Origin: JBJMQS01 sp045802605 | GTDB taxonomy: Bacteria > Planctomycetota > Planctomycetia > Gemmatales > Gemmataceae | Assembly: GCA_045802605.1 (NCBI GenBank) | Contig: JBJMQS010000037.1 | Span: 124,001 to 188,000 of the forward strand | Reading direction: 5' to 3' | Length of the DNA stretch: 64,000 nucleotides | Shown here: piece after piece, positions 54,430 to 62,945 of the stretch | Layout: each line of letters opens with the position of its first letter | How positions within the stretch are numbered: the first letter of the stretch is position 1 | Program-made: the position numbers and the translations under genes | Notes under the pieces: model-generated | Database searches by the model: none | Told to the model about the DNA's origin: nothing | What the model saw: the letters and a program-made list of their open reading frames with translations, nothing else

Positions 54430-54502
54430 AAGCCTAACCACCGAGGCACAGAGACACAGAGAAGAGGCTTTCTCTGTGTCTCGTGCCTCGGTGGTTAGGC
54501 TT
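54430..54502. repeat. Hairpin, CACAGAG family, between preT and preA
   Basis: Arms at about 54430-54463 and 54469-54502, starting AAGCCTAACCACCGAGGCAC; the right arm lacks two bases. It lies in the 78-base preT-preA gap, and the preT stop codon (54495-54497) with its last codons falls inside the right arm. If the two are co-transcribed, the hairpin is within the message. Confidence 0.82.
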
Positions 54503-55841
54503 TCTTGTTCAACATCCCATCAATTCCCCAGGCGGCAAGTTTGCCGTCCTGCACGGCATCCACGATTTCGCCGCCGCCGCGGATGCAGTCGCCGCCGGCA
54601 AAGAGTTTCGGGATGCTCGTGGCACCCGTCGCTCGATCGACGACCACTTGGTTCTTGATCAATTTCAAATCAGGCAGCGCCTTTAACAAGTCTAAGAGCG
54701 GCTCCTGACCCAGTGCTTTAACCACCATATCCGCGGCGATCTCAAACCGCTCTTCCGGAATCACTTCGAGCGCGCTTTCCCGCGATGCCGGGTTGCTGAG
54801 CCGCGTGCGCGCAAATTCCATGCCGGCAACTCGACCATCGGGTCCAGCGATGAATTGCACTGGCTGCGCAAAAAACTCGAATTTGATTCCGTCCTGCTTC
54901 GACAGCTCATACTCGTACGCGAACGCGGGCATCGCTTCCTCACCTCGGCGGTAGGCGATGATCACTTCCTGCGCACCCAGCCGGGTCGCGGCTGTCGCCA
55001 CGTCCACGCCGGTGTTGCCCGCTCCGATTACCAGTACTGTCTTGCCGACTTCGCATTCGCTGTAGGGCTTTGTGTGCGTTTGGAAAATAAAGTCCAAAGC
55101 CTCCCACACCCCCGGCAAGTTCTCGCCAGGAATTCCCAGGGGCAAAGTGCGTCCCAGCCCTACGCCCAAAAATACTGCATCAAACTCCGCCAGCAATTTC
55201 GCGACTGCCGGGCCGGTGATCCGCTGGTTGAGCCGGATATCGACACCGATTTGGCGGACCAGTTCAACCTCGGTGAGAGCGAACTCGGTCGAGATCTTAT
55301 ACGCCGCGATACCCAATGTGTTCAAGCCGCCGGCGACATCGCGGGCCTCGAACACGACAACATCGTGGCCAAACTTGCGAAGTTCATGAGCGCACGTCAG
55401 CCCGGCGGGCCCCGCGCCGATGATGGCGACTTTCTTGCCCGTGGGTTTGCCGGGAGTAAAGAACTTCACGCCCTTGGCGGATGCCGTATCTGTTGCGTGC
55501 CTCTGCAGCCGGCCAATCTGCACCGGCGATTTGAGTAGTGTGTTATCGACGCAAGCGCCTTCACAGAGGACCTCGGTCGGGCAGGCGCGGGCACACGAAC
55601 CGCCGAAGATGTTGGCTTGGAGAATGGTCTTGGCCGCCCCGAGGTCATTGTCATGCATAATCTGGCGGATGAACTTCGGAATGTCGATATGTGTTGGACA
55701 GGCCCGTGTGCACGGGGCATCGAAACAAAACAGGCAGCGTGTCGCCTCTACCAGCACCTCGTCGCCTTCCAATGGCGGCGGCACATCAGCGAATCGCTGC
55801 TGAAGAATCTCAAGACTAAATCGCTCGCCGGCCTTCGGCAT
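54495..55841 (-). CDS. preT: NAD-dependent dihydropyrimidine dehydrogenase subunit PreT
   Basis: A 448-residue FAD and iron-sulfur subunit that passes electrons from NAD(P)H to PreA. The N-terminal part has cysteines in CLFCFDAPCTRACPTHIDI and CARACPTEVLCEGACV, the two cluster-binding sets of the glutamate synthase small-subunit family. FAD binds AIIGAGPAGLTC and NAD(P)H binds VIGAGNTGVDVATAA. The start at 55841 gives GGAG 6 bases upstream. Gene order is hydA, preT, preA on the minus strand. Confidence 0.93.
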   Translation of the reverse strand: MPKAGERFSLEILQQRFADVPPPLEGDEVLVEATRCLFCFDAPCTRACPTHIDIPKFIRQIMHDNDLGAAKTILQANIFGGSCARACPTEVLCEGACVDNTLLKSPVQIGRLQRHATDTASAKGVKFFTPGKPTGKKVAIIGAGPAGLTCAHELRKFGHDVVVFEARDVAGGLNTLGIAAYKISTEFALTEVELVRQIGVDIRLNQRITGPAVAKLLAEFDAVFLGVGLGRTLPLGIPGENLPGVWEALDFIFQTHTKPYSECEVGKTVLVIGAGNTGVDVATAATRLGAQEVIIAYRRGEEAMPAFAYEYELSKQDGIKFEFFAQPVQFIAGPDGRVAGMEFARTRLSNPASRESALEVIPEERFEIAADMVVKALGQEPLLDLLKALPDLKLIKNQVVVDRATGATSIPKLFAGGDCIRGGGEIVDAVQDGKLAAWGIDGMLNKKA

Positions 55842-55860
55842 GAAAAACTCCAAAACCTCT

Positions 55861-55942
55861 TAACCGCGGAGTTCGCAGAGAACGCTGAGTAATCCACACT
55901 TGGTTTGTGGTTTGCTCAGCGTTCTCTGCGAACTCCGCGGTT
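55861..55942. repeat. Hairpin, CGCAGAG family, between hydA and preT
   Basis: Arms at 55861-55889 and 55915-55942, starting TAACCGCGGAGTTCGCAGAG, near perfect. It fills the gap between dihydropyrimidinase and preT, both minus strand. Its arms carry GTTCGCAGAGAACGCTGAG, closest to the elements at 24201 and 47684. Confidence 0.83.
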
Positions 55943-55948
55943 CAAGTC

Positions 55949-57340
55949 TTAATTCAAACTTCCCGCCCGTTCCCTCGGCAGCCACCTGCCCCAGCCTTTG
56001 GCATCCACGCACTTGTAGTCGTTGACGATCTGCTTGCCGCGGCTGTACGTGTGCTGAGCGAAGCCGGCGAACTGCATCCCTTGGTACGGATTCCAGTCGG
56101 CACCGGTCTCCATCTGCGCGTGATCGACGGTGAACTTTTTGTCCGGGTCGAATACGACAATGTCCGCGTCGCTGCCGGCTGCGAGTACGCCCTTTTGCGG
56201 ATACAGCCCCATGATCTTCGCCGGGTTGGTGCAACACTTCTGCACGAATTGGGCGAGCGAGAGTTTCTTGCCGAGCACGCCATGCGTGTAAACCAGTGGC
56301 AATAACGTCTCTAACCCTGGTAAGCCCATCGGAATTTTGGTCCAGTCGCCTTCCCAGCGGGCCTTCTGCGCCTTCTTGAATGTACAAGTGTCAGTCGAGA
56401 CCACGCAGACTTCGCCGTCCACGAGTCCTTTCCAGAGGCGATCGATGTCTTTCGGCTTCTTGATCTGCGGGCAGCACGCGAAAAGGTGGCCGTCCTCGCC
56501 GGCAAACACCGAATCATCCAGCAGTAGATACTGGGCGCACGTCTCGGCATAGACATCGACGCCCCGTGCCCGCGCCGCCTTGACGATGTCCGCGCCCTCG
56601 GCCGTGGACATGTGCACGATATAGAGCCGACCCCCGGTGACTTCGGACCACATGACCGCTCGCTGAATCGCCTCGGCTTCGATGAAGTTTGGCCGCGTCA
56701 TCGCATGCAGCCGGGCACCGTATTTCTTCATCTCATCAGGGTTGTGGTGCCGGGCGATCAGTTCGTCGAGCACGCGGGCCGATTCAGCATGGACAAGCAG
56801 CATTGCGCCGAGCGTCTTAGTCCGTTCAAGCGTGTTGAAGATCGCGCGATCGTCGGACTGCCAGCCTTCGGAGGCGTAGATCATGAATTCCTTGAAGGTG
56901 GGGCAGCCCTTCTTGACCATTTTTTCCATCTCAGGGCCGTGCCGGTCCCAATTGGTGATGGCCATGTGGAAGGCGTAATCGATGCACGCCTTCGGCTTAG
57001 CCCGTTCTAGCCAGGCGTCGTAAGCGTCCTCAAGCGATTGTTCACCATAAGGAATCGCGAAGTCGATGACGGTGGTCACTCCGCCGCGCGAGCCGGCCCG
57101 GGTGCCGGTGTTCCAGTCATCCGACGATACGGTACCGCAGAACGGCAGTTCCAGGTGAACGTGCACATCGATGCCGCCCGGAATGACGTACTTGCCCGTG
57201 GCGTCAAGGACTGTGGCCCCGGTGCGATCGAGGTTCGGTGCGACGGCGGAAATTCGTTCACCTTTGACGCCGACATCCGCTTTTTGCGGCCCCTCGGCCG
57301 ACACGACAGTACCGTTGGCGATGACCAAGTCGTAAGACAT
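55949..57340 (-). CDS. hydA: Dihydropyrimidinase
   Basis: A 463-residue amidohydrolase that opens dihydrouracil or dihydrothymine to the N-carbamoyl product. The metal ligands are visible: His60 and His62 in GGIDVHVHLE, the carboxylated Lys150 in CPTFKEFMIYASEG, later His in VHAES and HMSTAEG, and Asp in VVSTDTCTF. Two zinc ions are expected. Length is that of the family. It is followed by preT and preA in the same direction and completes the degradation set. D-hydantoinase activity is possible too. Confidence 0.93.
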   Translation of the reverse strand: MSYDLVIANGTVVSAEGPQKADVGVKGERISAVAPNLDRTGATVLDATGKYVIPGGIDVHVHLELPFCGTVSSDDWNTGTRAGSRGGVTTVIDFAIPYGEQSLEDAYDAWLERAKPKACIDYAFHMAITNWDRHGPEMEKMVKKGCPTFKEFMIYASEGWQSDDRAIFNTLERTKTLGAMLLVHAESARVLDELIARHHNPDEMKKYGARLHAMTRPNFIEAEAIQRAVMWSEVTGGRLYIVHMSTAEGADIVKAARARGVDVYAETCAQYLLLDDSVFAGEDGHLFACCPQIKKPKDIDRLWKGLVDGEVCVVSTDTCTFKKAQKARWEGDWTKIPMGLPGLETLLPLVYTHGVLGKKLSLAQFVQKCCTNPAKIMGLYPQKGVLAAGSDADIVVFDPDKKFTVDHAQMETGADWNPYQGMQFAGFAQHTYSRGKQIVNDYKCVDAKGWGRWLPRERAGSLN

Positions 57341-57418
57341 CGCAGAACTCCCTGGTGAAGGTTTTCATGCTACCCCGAGCCGGAAGGGAGTGCAAGCAAC
57401 CGAATTGGGGAAAGTCCA

Positions 57419-58102
57419 ATGTCCGAAATCCACCCGATTGTCTTCCTCTTCGACGTAGACAACACCCTGCTAGATAACGACAAAGTCGCGGCCGATTTGA
57501 GGAAATATCTCACCCGTGCCTTCGGGGCTGAGCGGCAGGAACGGTACTGGGCGATCTTCGAGGATATTCGTCGAGAGTTGGGCTACGCGGACTATCTCGG
57601 AGCCCTGCAGCGCTATCGAGTTGAACGGCCGTACGACTCGCATTTGCTGGCGGTGTCGTCGTACTTAATCGACTACCCATTCGCAAACCGGCTCTACCCG
57701 AACGCGTTGGATGTGATCGAACACGTCGGGCAGTGGGGCCCGACGGTCGTCCTGTCGGATGGCGATGTGGTGTTTCAGCCACGCAAAGTCGAACGGTCCG
57801 GCATTCTCGATGCAGTCGAGAGTCGAATTCTGATTTACATCCATAAGGAAAATGAACTCGCCGACGTTGAGCAACGCTTTCCTGCAAAGCACTACGTGCT
57901 GATCGATGACAAACTCCGAATTCTCGCCGCTGTCAAGAAGGTGTGGGGCGATCGATTGACAACGGTGTTTCCGAAGCAAGGGCACTACGCGAAAGATCCG
58001 AAGGAAATCGCAAAATACCCGTCAGCAGACGTGACGATTGCCCGGATCGGCGACCTGTTGAATTGCACCTTATCGGATCTAGTGCGACTCAGTGGGATCT
58101 AA
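57419..58102 (+). CDS. HAD superfamily hydrolase
   Basis: A 227-residue HAD enzyme. Motif I is FDVDNTLLDN, with the nucleophilic Asp and the following Asp. Motif II is VVLSDGD. Motif III Lys lies in QPRKVERSG and motif IV is VLIDDKL. A helical cap lies at about 25-85. Phosphatase or dehalogenase substrate is not determined. Its stop overlaps the stop of the convergent halogenase-like gene by 4 bases. Confidence 0.87.
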   Translation: MSEIHPIVFLFDVDNTLLDNDKVAADLRKYLTRAFGAERQERYWAIFEDIRRELGYADYLGALQRYRVERPYDSHLLAVSSYLIDYPFANRLYPNALDVIEHVGQWGPTVVLSDGDVVFQPRKVERSGILDAVESRILIYIHKENELADVEQRFPAKHYVLIDDKLRILAAVKKVWGDRLTTVFPKQGHYAKDPKEIAKYPSADVTIARIGDLLNCTLSDLVRLSGI

Positions 58103-59655
58103 CTTGCCGTGCCGATGTAACTCGTCAACTGCAAATGTTGAGGGGTTTGAAAAAAGCTCGGATTCCAACGGCAATTCGACGAGGCTATGAAGTTCAACGC
58201 TTCCGGAATGGCGATGCCATTCTCCGCTAGTTGCCGATGATTAGCTTGAACCTTTTTCCAAATGCCAATTTCTTCTTCGGTCGCCGTATATCGCGCGCGA
58301 TAAGGTACTTTTTGGCCGACCAGCAAAGCGAGATAGCCTTCGACGCCGAACATATCGCTCGGATGAATCAGGCTATACCTCCAAGAGATGTTGGGTCCGC
58401 GTTCCTGGTAATAGTCCACGAATTCTTGGATCGGCCCCAATTCAGTCTCGGCGCGGCAGGTCTGCCAGAATTGCGAATTGACTCGGGTATTGAATCGGTA
58501 GTGAATCGCCAAGAAATCGCGAATCGTATCCCAGGCGCGAGCATTGACCAGATTGTAGTATTTCACCATCAACGGCGTCGGCTGATGGTTGCACTCGTAG
58601 AGCGTTTCGGCCAGGAATCGCGATTCGTCGCAGATGATCGCGAGCGCGGTCGATTCCAGCGGTTCGACAAAGCCGGATGAGTTACCGACTGCCACCACAT
58701 TCTTGACCCAGGTGCGCTCATATCGACCTGATACAAATTTGACGATCCAGGTGTTGTCGATGCTCGGATTCTTGGCGCGGAACTCACGTTCGGCTTCTTC
58801 ATCACTGATGAATGACGAGGAATATACGTACCCGCGGTTGACGTAATCGGGATGATCGATTCGCCAGCACCATCCGGATTCCATAGTTTCGGCGATTGTG
58901 TACGGCAGTATCGGCTCGTCGGTCCGCGGCCATGCACTGACAACGGCTCGATCGCAGAAAAGCGAAGACTTGAAAGAGATGAAGGGCTCTTGCAGGGCCT
59001 TGCCCAATAGCAGGGAGCGGAAACCGGAGCAATCCACATACAAATCGGCGGTCAATGCCTGGCCAGATTGCAACTGGACGGCGGTGATGCCGTTGTCGTC
59101 TTGCGTTGCGCCTGTGACCGTGCCTTCCAGGATCGTAATGCCACGTTGAACGGCGCATCGCTCCAGATAGGCGACGAAGCGCCGGTTCTCCAAGTGATAG
59201 CCAAAGGTGCGATCGATCAGCGGCGCGCCATCCGGTCGACGAAGGAAGATCTTGTTCTGTTGCATTAGCGCTGCAGACGTGCTCGCATATGTAAAGTCAT
59301 CTTCACAATAAAAGCCGTTCCGGTGACTTAGCTGATCGATTTTCCAATCCAGTTGAACATCAAAGGCGTATTCGAAGGATGGACGCGGACCCCAGAGAAA
59401 GTGAATTCCTAATTTCCATGACGGCTGAACCTCACGATAAAACTCTCCAGGGTCCAGTTCGAGGCCTCCGTGCAAAAATCGCGGCATCGCGACCGTCGTA
59501 CTTTCACCGACGCCGATGACGCCGATTTCCTTTGAGCGGACTACCGTCACCTCCAGCTCCGGACATCGCTTTTTCAGAATTAGGGCCGCGAGAAAACCGG
59601 CGCTGCCGCCGCCAACAACCAGTACGGAGCGAATGGCAAGAGAGAATACGGACAT
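58099..59655 (-). CDS. Flavin-dependent tryptophan halogenase family protein
   Basis: A 518-residue flavoprotein. FAD binds VVGGGSAGFLAA at 13-24. GVGEST at 48-53 is the halogenase variant of the second flavin motif. Lys81 in SWKLGIHF is at the place of the catalytic Lys (Lys79 of PrnA) that activates hypohalous acid. WCWRID near 270 matches WxWxI, though the usual Pro after Ile is Asp. NSSGFVEPLESTA is the other family hallmark. The enzyme halogenates tryptophan or another indole or aromatic. No biosynthetic cluster or flavin reductase surrounds it, so the substrate is unknown. Confidence 0.9.
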   Translation of the reverse strand: MSVFSLAIRSVLVVGGGSAGFLAALILKKRCPELEVTVVRSKEIGVIGVGESTTVAMPRFLHGGLELDPGEFYREVQPSWKLGIHFLWGPRPSFEYAFDVQLDWKIDQLSHRNGFYCEDDFTYASTSAALMQQNKIFLRRPDGAPLIDRTFGYHLENRRFVAYLERCAVQRGITILEGTVTGATQDDNGITAVQLQSGQALTADLYVDCSGFRSLLLGKALQEPFISFKSSLFCDRAVVSAWPRTDEPILPYTIAETMESGWCWRIDHPDYVNRGYVYSSSFISDEEAEREFRAKNPSIDNTWIVKFVSGRYERTWVKNVVAVGNSSGFVEPLESTALAIICDESRFLAETLYECNHQPTPLMVKYYNLVNARAWDTIRDFLAIHYRFNTRVNSQFWQTCRAETELGPIQEFVDYYQERGPNISWRYSLIHPSDMFGVEGYLALLVGQKVPYRARYTATEEEIGIWKKVQANHRQLAENGIAIPEALNFIASSNCRWNPSFFQTPQHLQLTSYIGTAS

Positions 59656-59791
59656 TCAACGGTCCTCACGTTCAAATCGAGTGCAGATTCACATAATTGC
59701 ATAGCGGAAACAAGATTGCAACGAGTAACTCAGTGTTGGCCGACGTCAACTGTTCCCTACAACAATCCGCGGAGCATTCCTGGAGACCGCA

Positions 59792-60280
59792 ATGCAAGGC
59801 AACCCGCAAGTCATCGATGCACTCAACCGCGCGCTCACCGTTGAGCTCACCGCCATCAATCAATATTTTTGCCAAGCGAAGATGTGCAAGAATTGGGGCT
59901 TTCTGAAGCTTGGGGCCAAGCACTACGAAGAATCGATTGGCGAGATGAGGCATGCCGAGAAGCTCATCGATCGAATTCTGTTCCTGGAAGGTGTGCCAGA
60001 GATCGCTCGCTATGATGTGATCCGCGTGGGCACGAACGTGCAAGAACAGTTTGAAAACGATTTGAAGTTGGAAATGAGCGGCGTGACACATTACCGCAAT
60101 GTCATCGACCTTTGCACGAAGGTGCAGGATCATGGTAGCCGCGAATTAGTTGAGCCGATCTTGGTTGAGAGCGAAGAGCATGTCGATTGGCTGGAAACGC
60201 AACTCGGATTAATTCAGTCGCTCGGATTGCAAAACTATTTGTTGTCGCAAGTCGGTGAAGGCGAAGCGGAAGCCCACTAA
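59792..60280 (+). CDS. bfr: Bacterioferritin
   Basis: A 162-residue four-helix-bundle iron-storage protein. Met52 sits in IGEMRHAEKLIDRIL at the heme-ligand position of E. coli Bfr. Ferroxidase ligands are Glu18 (VELTAINQYF), Glu in ESIGEMRHAEK and later Glu/His pairs in ESEEHVDWLE. It assembles as 24 subunits with interface hemes. The convergent bfd gene ends 20 bases away, so storage and release functions are encoded together. Confidence 0.95.
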   Translation: MQGNPQVIDALNRALTVELTAINQYFCQAKMCKNWGFLKLGAKHYEESIGEMRHAEKLIDRILFLEGVPEIARYDVIRVGTNVQEQFENDLKLEMSGVTHYRNVIDLCTKVQDHGSRELVEPILVESEEHVDWLETQLGLIQSLGLQNYLLSQVGEGEAEAH

Positions 60281-60299
60281 GTTTGGGATCGACGGACAA

Positions 60300-60560
60300 C
60301 TAAACAGTGGCCAACGCCACGCGGAGCTTTTGTCGTTCCGCGGCGATGGGGCCGTACTCTTTCAGATATTCGCGAAGTTTTGGGTGGCAGGCGGTGCAGC
60401 CGTTTCCCGCGTCGGTGAATAGTCGCAAATCATCGACTGTGAATGCGCCATTCAGAATGGCTTCAATAATCATCTCTTCGGTGACGCAAAGGCAGTGGCA
60501 GACATATTCGCCATCCTGGCAACTGGAACAACAATTGTTGGCATGCGCCTGTTCGGACAT
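60300..60560 (-). CDS. bfd: Bacterioferritin-associated ferredoxin
   Basis: An 86-residue [2Fe-2S] protein. The cluster Cys ligands follow CxC-x31-CxxC: CHC in EYVCHCLC and CTAC in GNGCTACHPKL. Bfd reduces Bfr-bound heme to release iron. Start at ATG 60560 is preferred, with GGGA 9 bases upstream. Another ATG is at 60569, and a TTG at 60596 would lie inside a palindrome. Cysteines near the N-terminus (NNCCSSC) are extra to the family. It is convergent with bfr. Confidence 0.85.
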   Translation of the reverse strand: MSEQAHANNCCSSCQDGEYVCHCLCVTEEMIIEAILNGAFTVDDLRLFTDAGNGCTACHPKLREYLKEYGPIAAERQKLRVALATV

Positions 60561-60578
60561 CCTTCGCATTCCCGGGTT

Positions 60579-60597
60579 GTTGAGATTCAGTCTCAAC
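60579..60597. promoter_or_regulatory. 19-base perfect palindrome upstream of bfd, possible Fur-type operator
   Basis: GTTGAGA-TTCAG-TCTCAAC, two 7-base arms and a 5-base centre, 19 bases in all, starting 19 bases upstream of the bfd ATG. Its size and TTGAGA arms recall Fur-type boxes, and bfd is iron-regulated in other bacteria. It could also be a short hairpin in the leader. No second copy was spotted near bfr. Confidence 0.4.
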
Positions 60598-60808
60598 TAA
60601 TCTAATTCTAGCTGGCTTGTTTGAGCCGTCAAGCAAATGTTCCGCGGCCGGAACGTATTTCCGCCCACCAACCATATCTGCACTGATCTCTCGTCTAAGT
60701 CATCTGTGAGGCGCGCTCAGCCTTTTTGGCAGAAAAAGGAATTTCTGCTGGAACTGAGTGGCCCCACTTGAGTGGGCAGAACTTTGCCTCGGCCTTATAT
60801 CTGGTTTC

Positions 60809-61219
60809 ATGACGCGCATTGAGATACCTGCGGCGGAATTGCATTTCATCTTCTCCCGCAGCGGTGGGCCAGGCGGCCAGAATGTCAACCGCCGGGAAAC
60901 GAGGGTCCAGCTTTCGTTTGATGTGCCGGGATCTGTCGCCCTGACCAATGGGCAGAAATCGACGATCTTGGCCCATCCGGCCGTGCACCATCTTCTCACT
61001 GACGCCGGCGTGATCCTCCTTGCCGTGGATACGCACCGCAGCCAAGGCGCAAACATCGAAGCCGCCAAAGAGCGTTTGCAAGGATTACTCGACCGGGCCC
61101 TGGCGCCGCGCAAGAAACGCCGAGCGACGAAACCGACCCGTGGCTCAAAAGAACGCCGGCTCGACGAGAAAAAGCGGCGGTCGCAAACCAAGGCATCCCG
61201 GCGAAACACGCAAGATTGA
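60809..61219 (+). CDS. arfB: Alternative ribosome-rescue factor ArfB (peptidyl-tRNA hydrolase)
   Basis: A 136-residue release-factor-like protein. GGPGGQNVNR carries the catalytic GGQ at the N-terminal half. The basic C-terminal tail from RKKRRATKPTRGSKERRLDE to SRRNTQD enters the mRNA channel of stalled ribosomes. This layout, without a codon-recognition domain, is ArfB (YaeJ). The ATG at 60809 gives the canonical MTRIEIP. A longer frame from 60758 has no visible ribosome site. Stand-alone gene. Confidence 0.93.
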   Translation: MTRIEIPAAELHFIFSRSGGPGGQNVNRRETRVQLSFDVPGSVALTNGQKSTILAHPAVHHLLTDAGVILLAVDTHRSQGANIEAAKERLQGLLDRALAPRKKRRATKPTRGSKERRLDEKKRRSQTKASRRNTQD

Positions 61220-61300
61220 CAATTCGGGCGAGCGAACTTCGATTGACAAATCTCATGTCTTAGGCAATAGGCGGCGTTCCGAACGGACTCGGGGCGGAGT

Positions 61301-61912
61301 ATGCGGCGCAGAATTCTGAAGGCGTGGCTCAAGGCGGGCGCGTGTTTCGCGCTGGCGAGCGGCTGCGCCACCGGCCCGCTTCTAGACAATCCCGTCTCCA
61401 TCGGTGAACCACCCCCACCGAATCAGCCAAATCCTACGTTCGTTGCGATGGGCGCGCCGGACTATGGGTGCGTATTCGAGACCTGTCTCGACGTGATTGA
61501 TGACTTTTTCGAGATCTCACTCGCCAATCGTTACGATGGCCGGATTCGCACTTTTCCCAAAGTAGCGCCCGGACTTGAGCAGCCCTGGCGGCCCGGCTCG
61601 CCCGATGGGGCTGAACGATTCCGCTGCACGCTGCAGTCGTACGCCTACGTTTGTGACATCGTCATTCAGCCCGGAGATTCGGGCGGCTACATGATCTCTG
61701 TAACGGTCAACAAATTCCTGGAAGATTTGCCGCAGCCCCTGCGAGCGACCGCGGGCGTCGCCGCATTTCGCTCCGACAATGACGTCGATCGACGCTATGA
61801 AGTGGTCGATCCGGAACGACCTGAGTCGAACTGGATTCCGAAGGGCCGTGAACCATATTTGGAACAAGAGATTATTCGCAAAATCGGCAACAAGTTGAAT
61901 TCGAGGAAATAG
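61301..61912 (+). CDS. Putative lipoprotein
   Basis: A 203-residue protein with a lipobox LASGC ending at Cys22, preceded by a basic and hydrophobic lead. The mature part has three further Cys residues (VFETCLDV, FRCTLQSYAYVC) and an alpha/beta fold that I do not recognise. It probably sits at the inner or outer membrane. The ATG at 61301 has a GGGGCGGAG stretch immediately upstream. It ends at an inverted repeat shared with the convergent kinase gene. Confidence 0.72.
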   Translation: MRRRILKAWLKAGACFALASGCATGPLLDNPVSIGEPPPPNQPNPTFVAMGAPDYGCVFETCLDVIDDFFEISLANRYDGRIRTFPKVAPGLEQPWRPGSPDGAERFRCTLQSYAYVCDIVIQPGDSGGYMISVTVNKFLEDLPQPLRATAGVAAFRSDNDVDRRYEVVDPERPESNWIPKGREPYLEQEIIRKIGNKLNSRK

Positions 61913-61915
61913 AAA

Positions 61916-61982
61916 CTAACCACAGAGACACAGAGGCACCGAGAAGACAGTTCTCTCGGTGTCTCTGTGTCTCTGTGGTTAG
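61916..61982. repeat. Hairpin, CACAGAG family, convergent junction
   Basis: Arms at 61916-61945 and 61951-61982 starting CTAACCACAGAGACACAGAG, with few mismatches and a 5-base loop. It lies between the lipoprotein gene and the histidine kinase gene. The kinase stop codon (61979-61981) is inside the right arm. Confidence 0.84.
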
Positions 61983-62734
61983 GCTTCTTCCGCCATGGGC
62001 AGCTTTACCGTGAACGTCGTGCCTTTGCCGACGACGCTCTCCACGCGAATGCGACCGTGGTGCATTTCGATGATCTGTCGGCAGACGCTCAAACCTAGTC
62101 CGGTGCCCCCGTTGCCGCTCTCGTCTGGGGTTTTAGTCGTGAAGAATGGTTCGAAGATGAGCCGCAACCGCTCTGATGGAATACCCTGGCCGGTATCCGC
62201 GACGCGAATCTCAGCCATTTGGCTTTCGGTATTCTCGCGCACATCAATTAGCATGCGGCCGCCCTTGGGCATCGCCTGCCGGCCATTGATGACGAGATTG
62301 ATCAAAATTTGTTCGATCTGGCCTTCGATGCCAGGCACTTTGGGCCGGCCATGATAGCGCTTTTCCAAGCGTACCTTGTGCTTGGTCAGATCTTTTTCCG
62401 TGAGCAAGAGCACTTCTTCTGTTAGAGCGACGAGATCGACGAGCGATCGTTGAGTTGAAGTATTTCGGGCGTAACCAAGCATCGAGTTAACGATCCCGGC
62501 AGCCCGATTGCCGCTCTTGAGGATTTTTTCAAATGCTTGCGTGCAAGCCGGATCTTGATTGGCGGCTCGGATGCCGAGCTTGGCGTAATTGATGACGGTG
62601 GTCAGGATATTGTTGAACTCGTGGGCGACGCTTGACGCGAGTTCGCCGACGCTGGAGAGCCGCTGCGCTTGCAGCAGTTGGGCCCTGAGATGTTCCGTTT
62701 CGGAGCGGGGTGCGAGCACCTCGTTGCTGGTCAT
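61979..62734 (-). CDS. Soluble sensor histidine kinase (NtrB-like)
   Basis: A 251-residue kinase core without a membrane part. A coiled-coil lead EHLRAQLLQAQRLSSVG precedes the H-box ELASSVAHEFNNILTTVINY with the phosphoacceptor His, the HEFNN pattern typical of HPK4/NtrB-like kinases. The N-box is QILINLVINGRQAMPKGG, G1 is VADTGQGIP, F is IFEPFFTTK and G2 is GGTGLGLSVCRQII. The ATG at 62734 has GGAGG 9 bases upstream. No response regulator is adjacent. Confidence 0.9.
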   Translation of the reverse strand: MTSNEVLAPRSETEHLRAQLLQAQRLSSVGELASSVAHEFNNILTTVINYAKLGIRAANQDPACTQAFEKILKSGNRAAGIVNSMLGYARNTSTQRSLVDLVALTEEVLLLTEKDLTKHKVRLEKRYHGRPKVPGIEGQIEQILINLVINGRQAMPKGGRMLIDVRENTESQMAEIRVADTGQGIPSERLRLIFEPFFTTKTPDESGNGGTGLGLSVCRQIIEMHHGRIRVESVVGKGTTFTVKLPMAEEA

Positions 62735-62945
62735 TGCGACGCGCCTCCGTGGCCCAGACCGCCATGCCATTCCCCCGAACCAGCTGATGGCAGTCCTGGC
62801 AAAAATTATCGGTCAGGCAGAGCCTGCCACTTCATCCGAAACAAACCTCGTTTCTTGATCGGAACGTAACATTTTCCCTCAAGAATCGGGCGACAGGCTA
62901 CTATGAAAGAAATCGCAAGAATGGCCTCTTGCGGAGGAAGGGCCG

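Noticed and set aside
60700..61401. A 233-residue minus-strand frame opposite arfB
   Set aside because: arfB has the GGQ motif and basic tail. The antisense frame is Arg/Ser-rich without a family.
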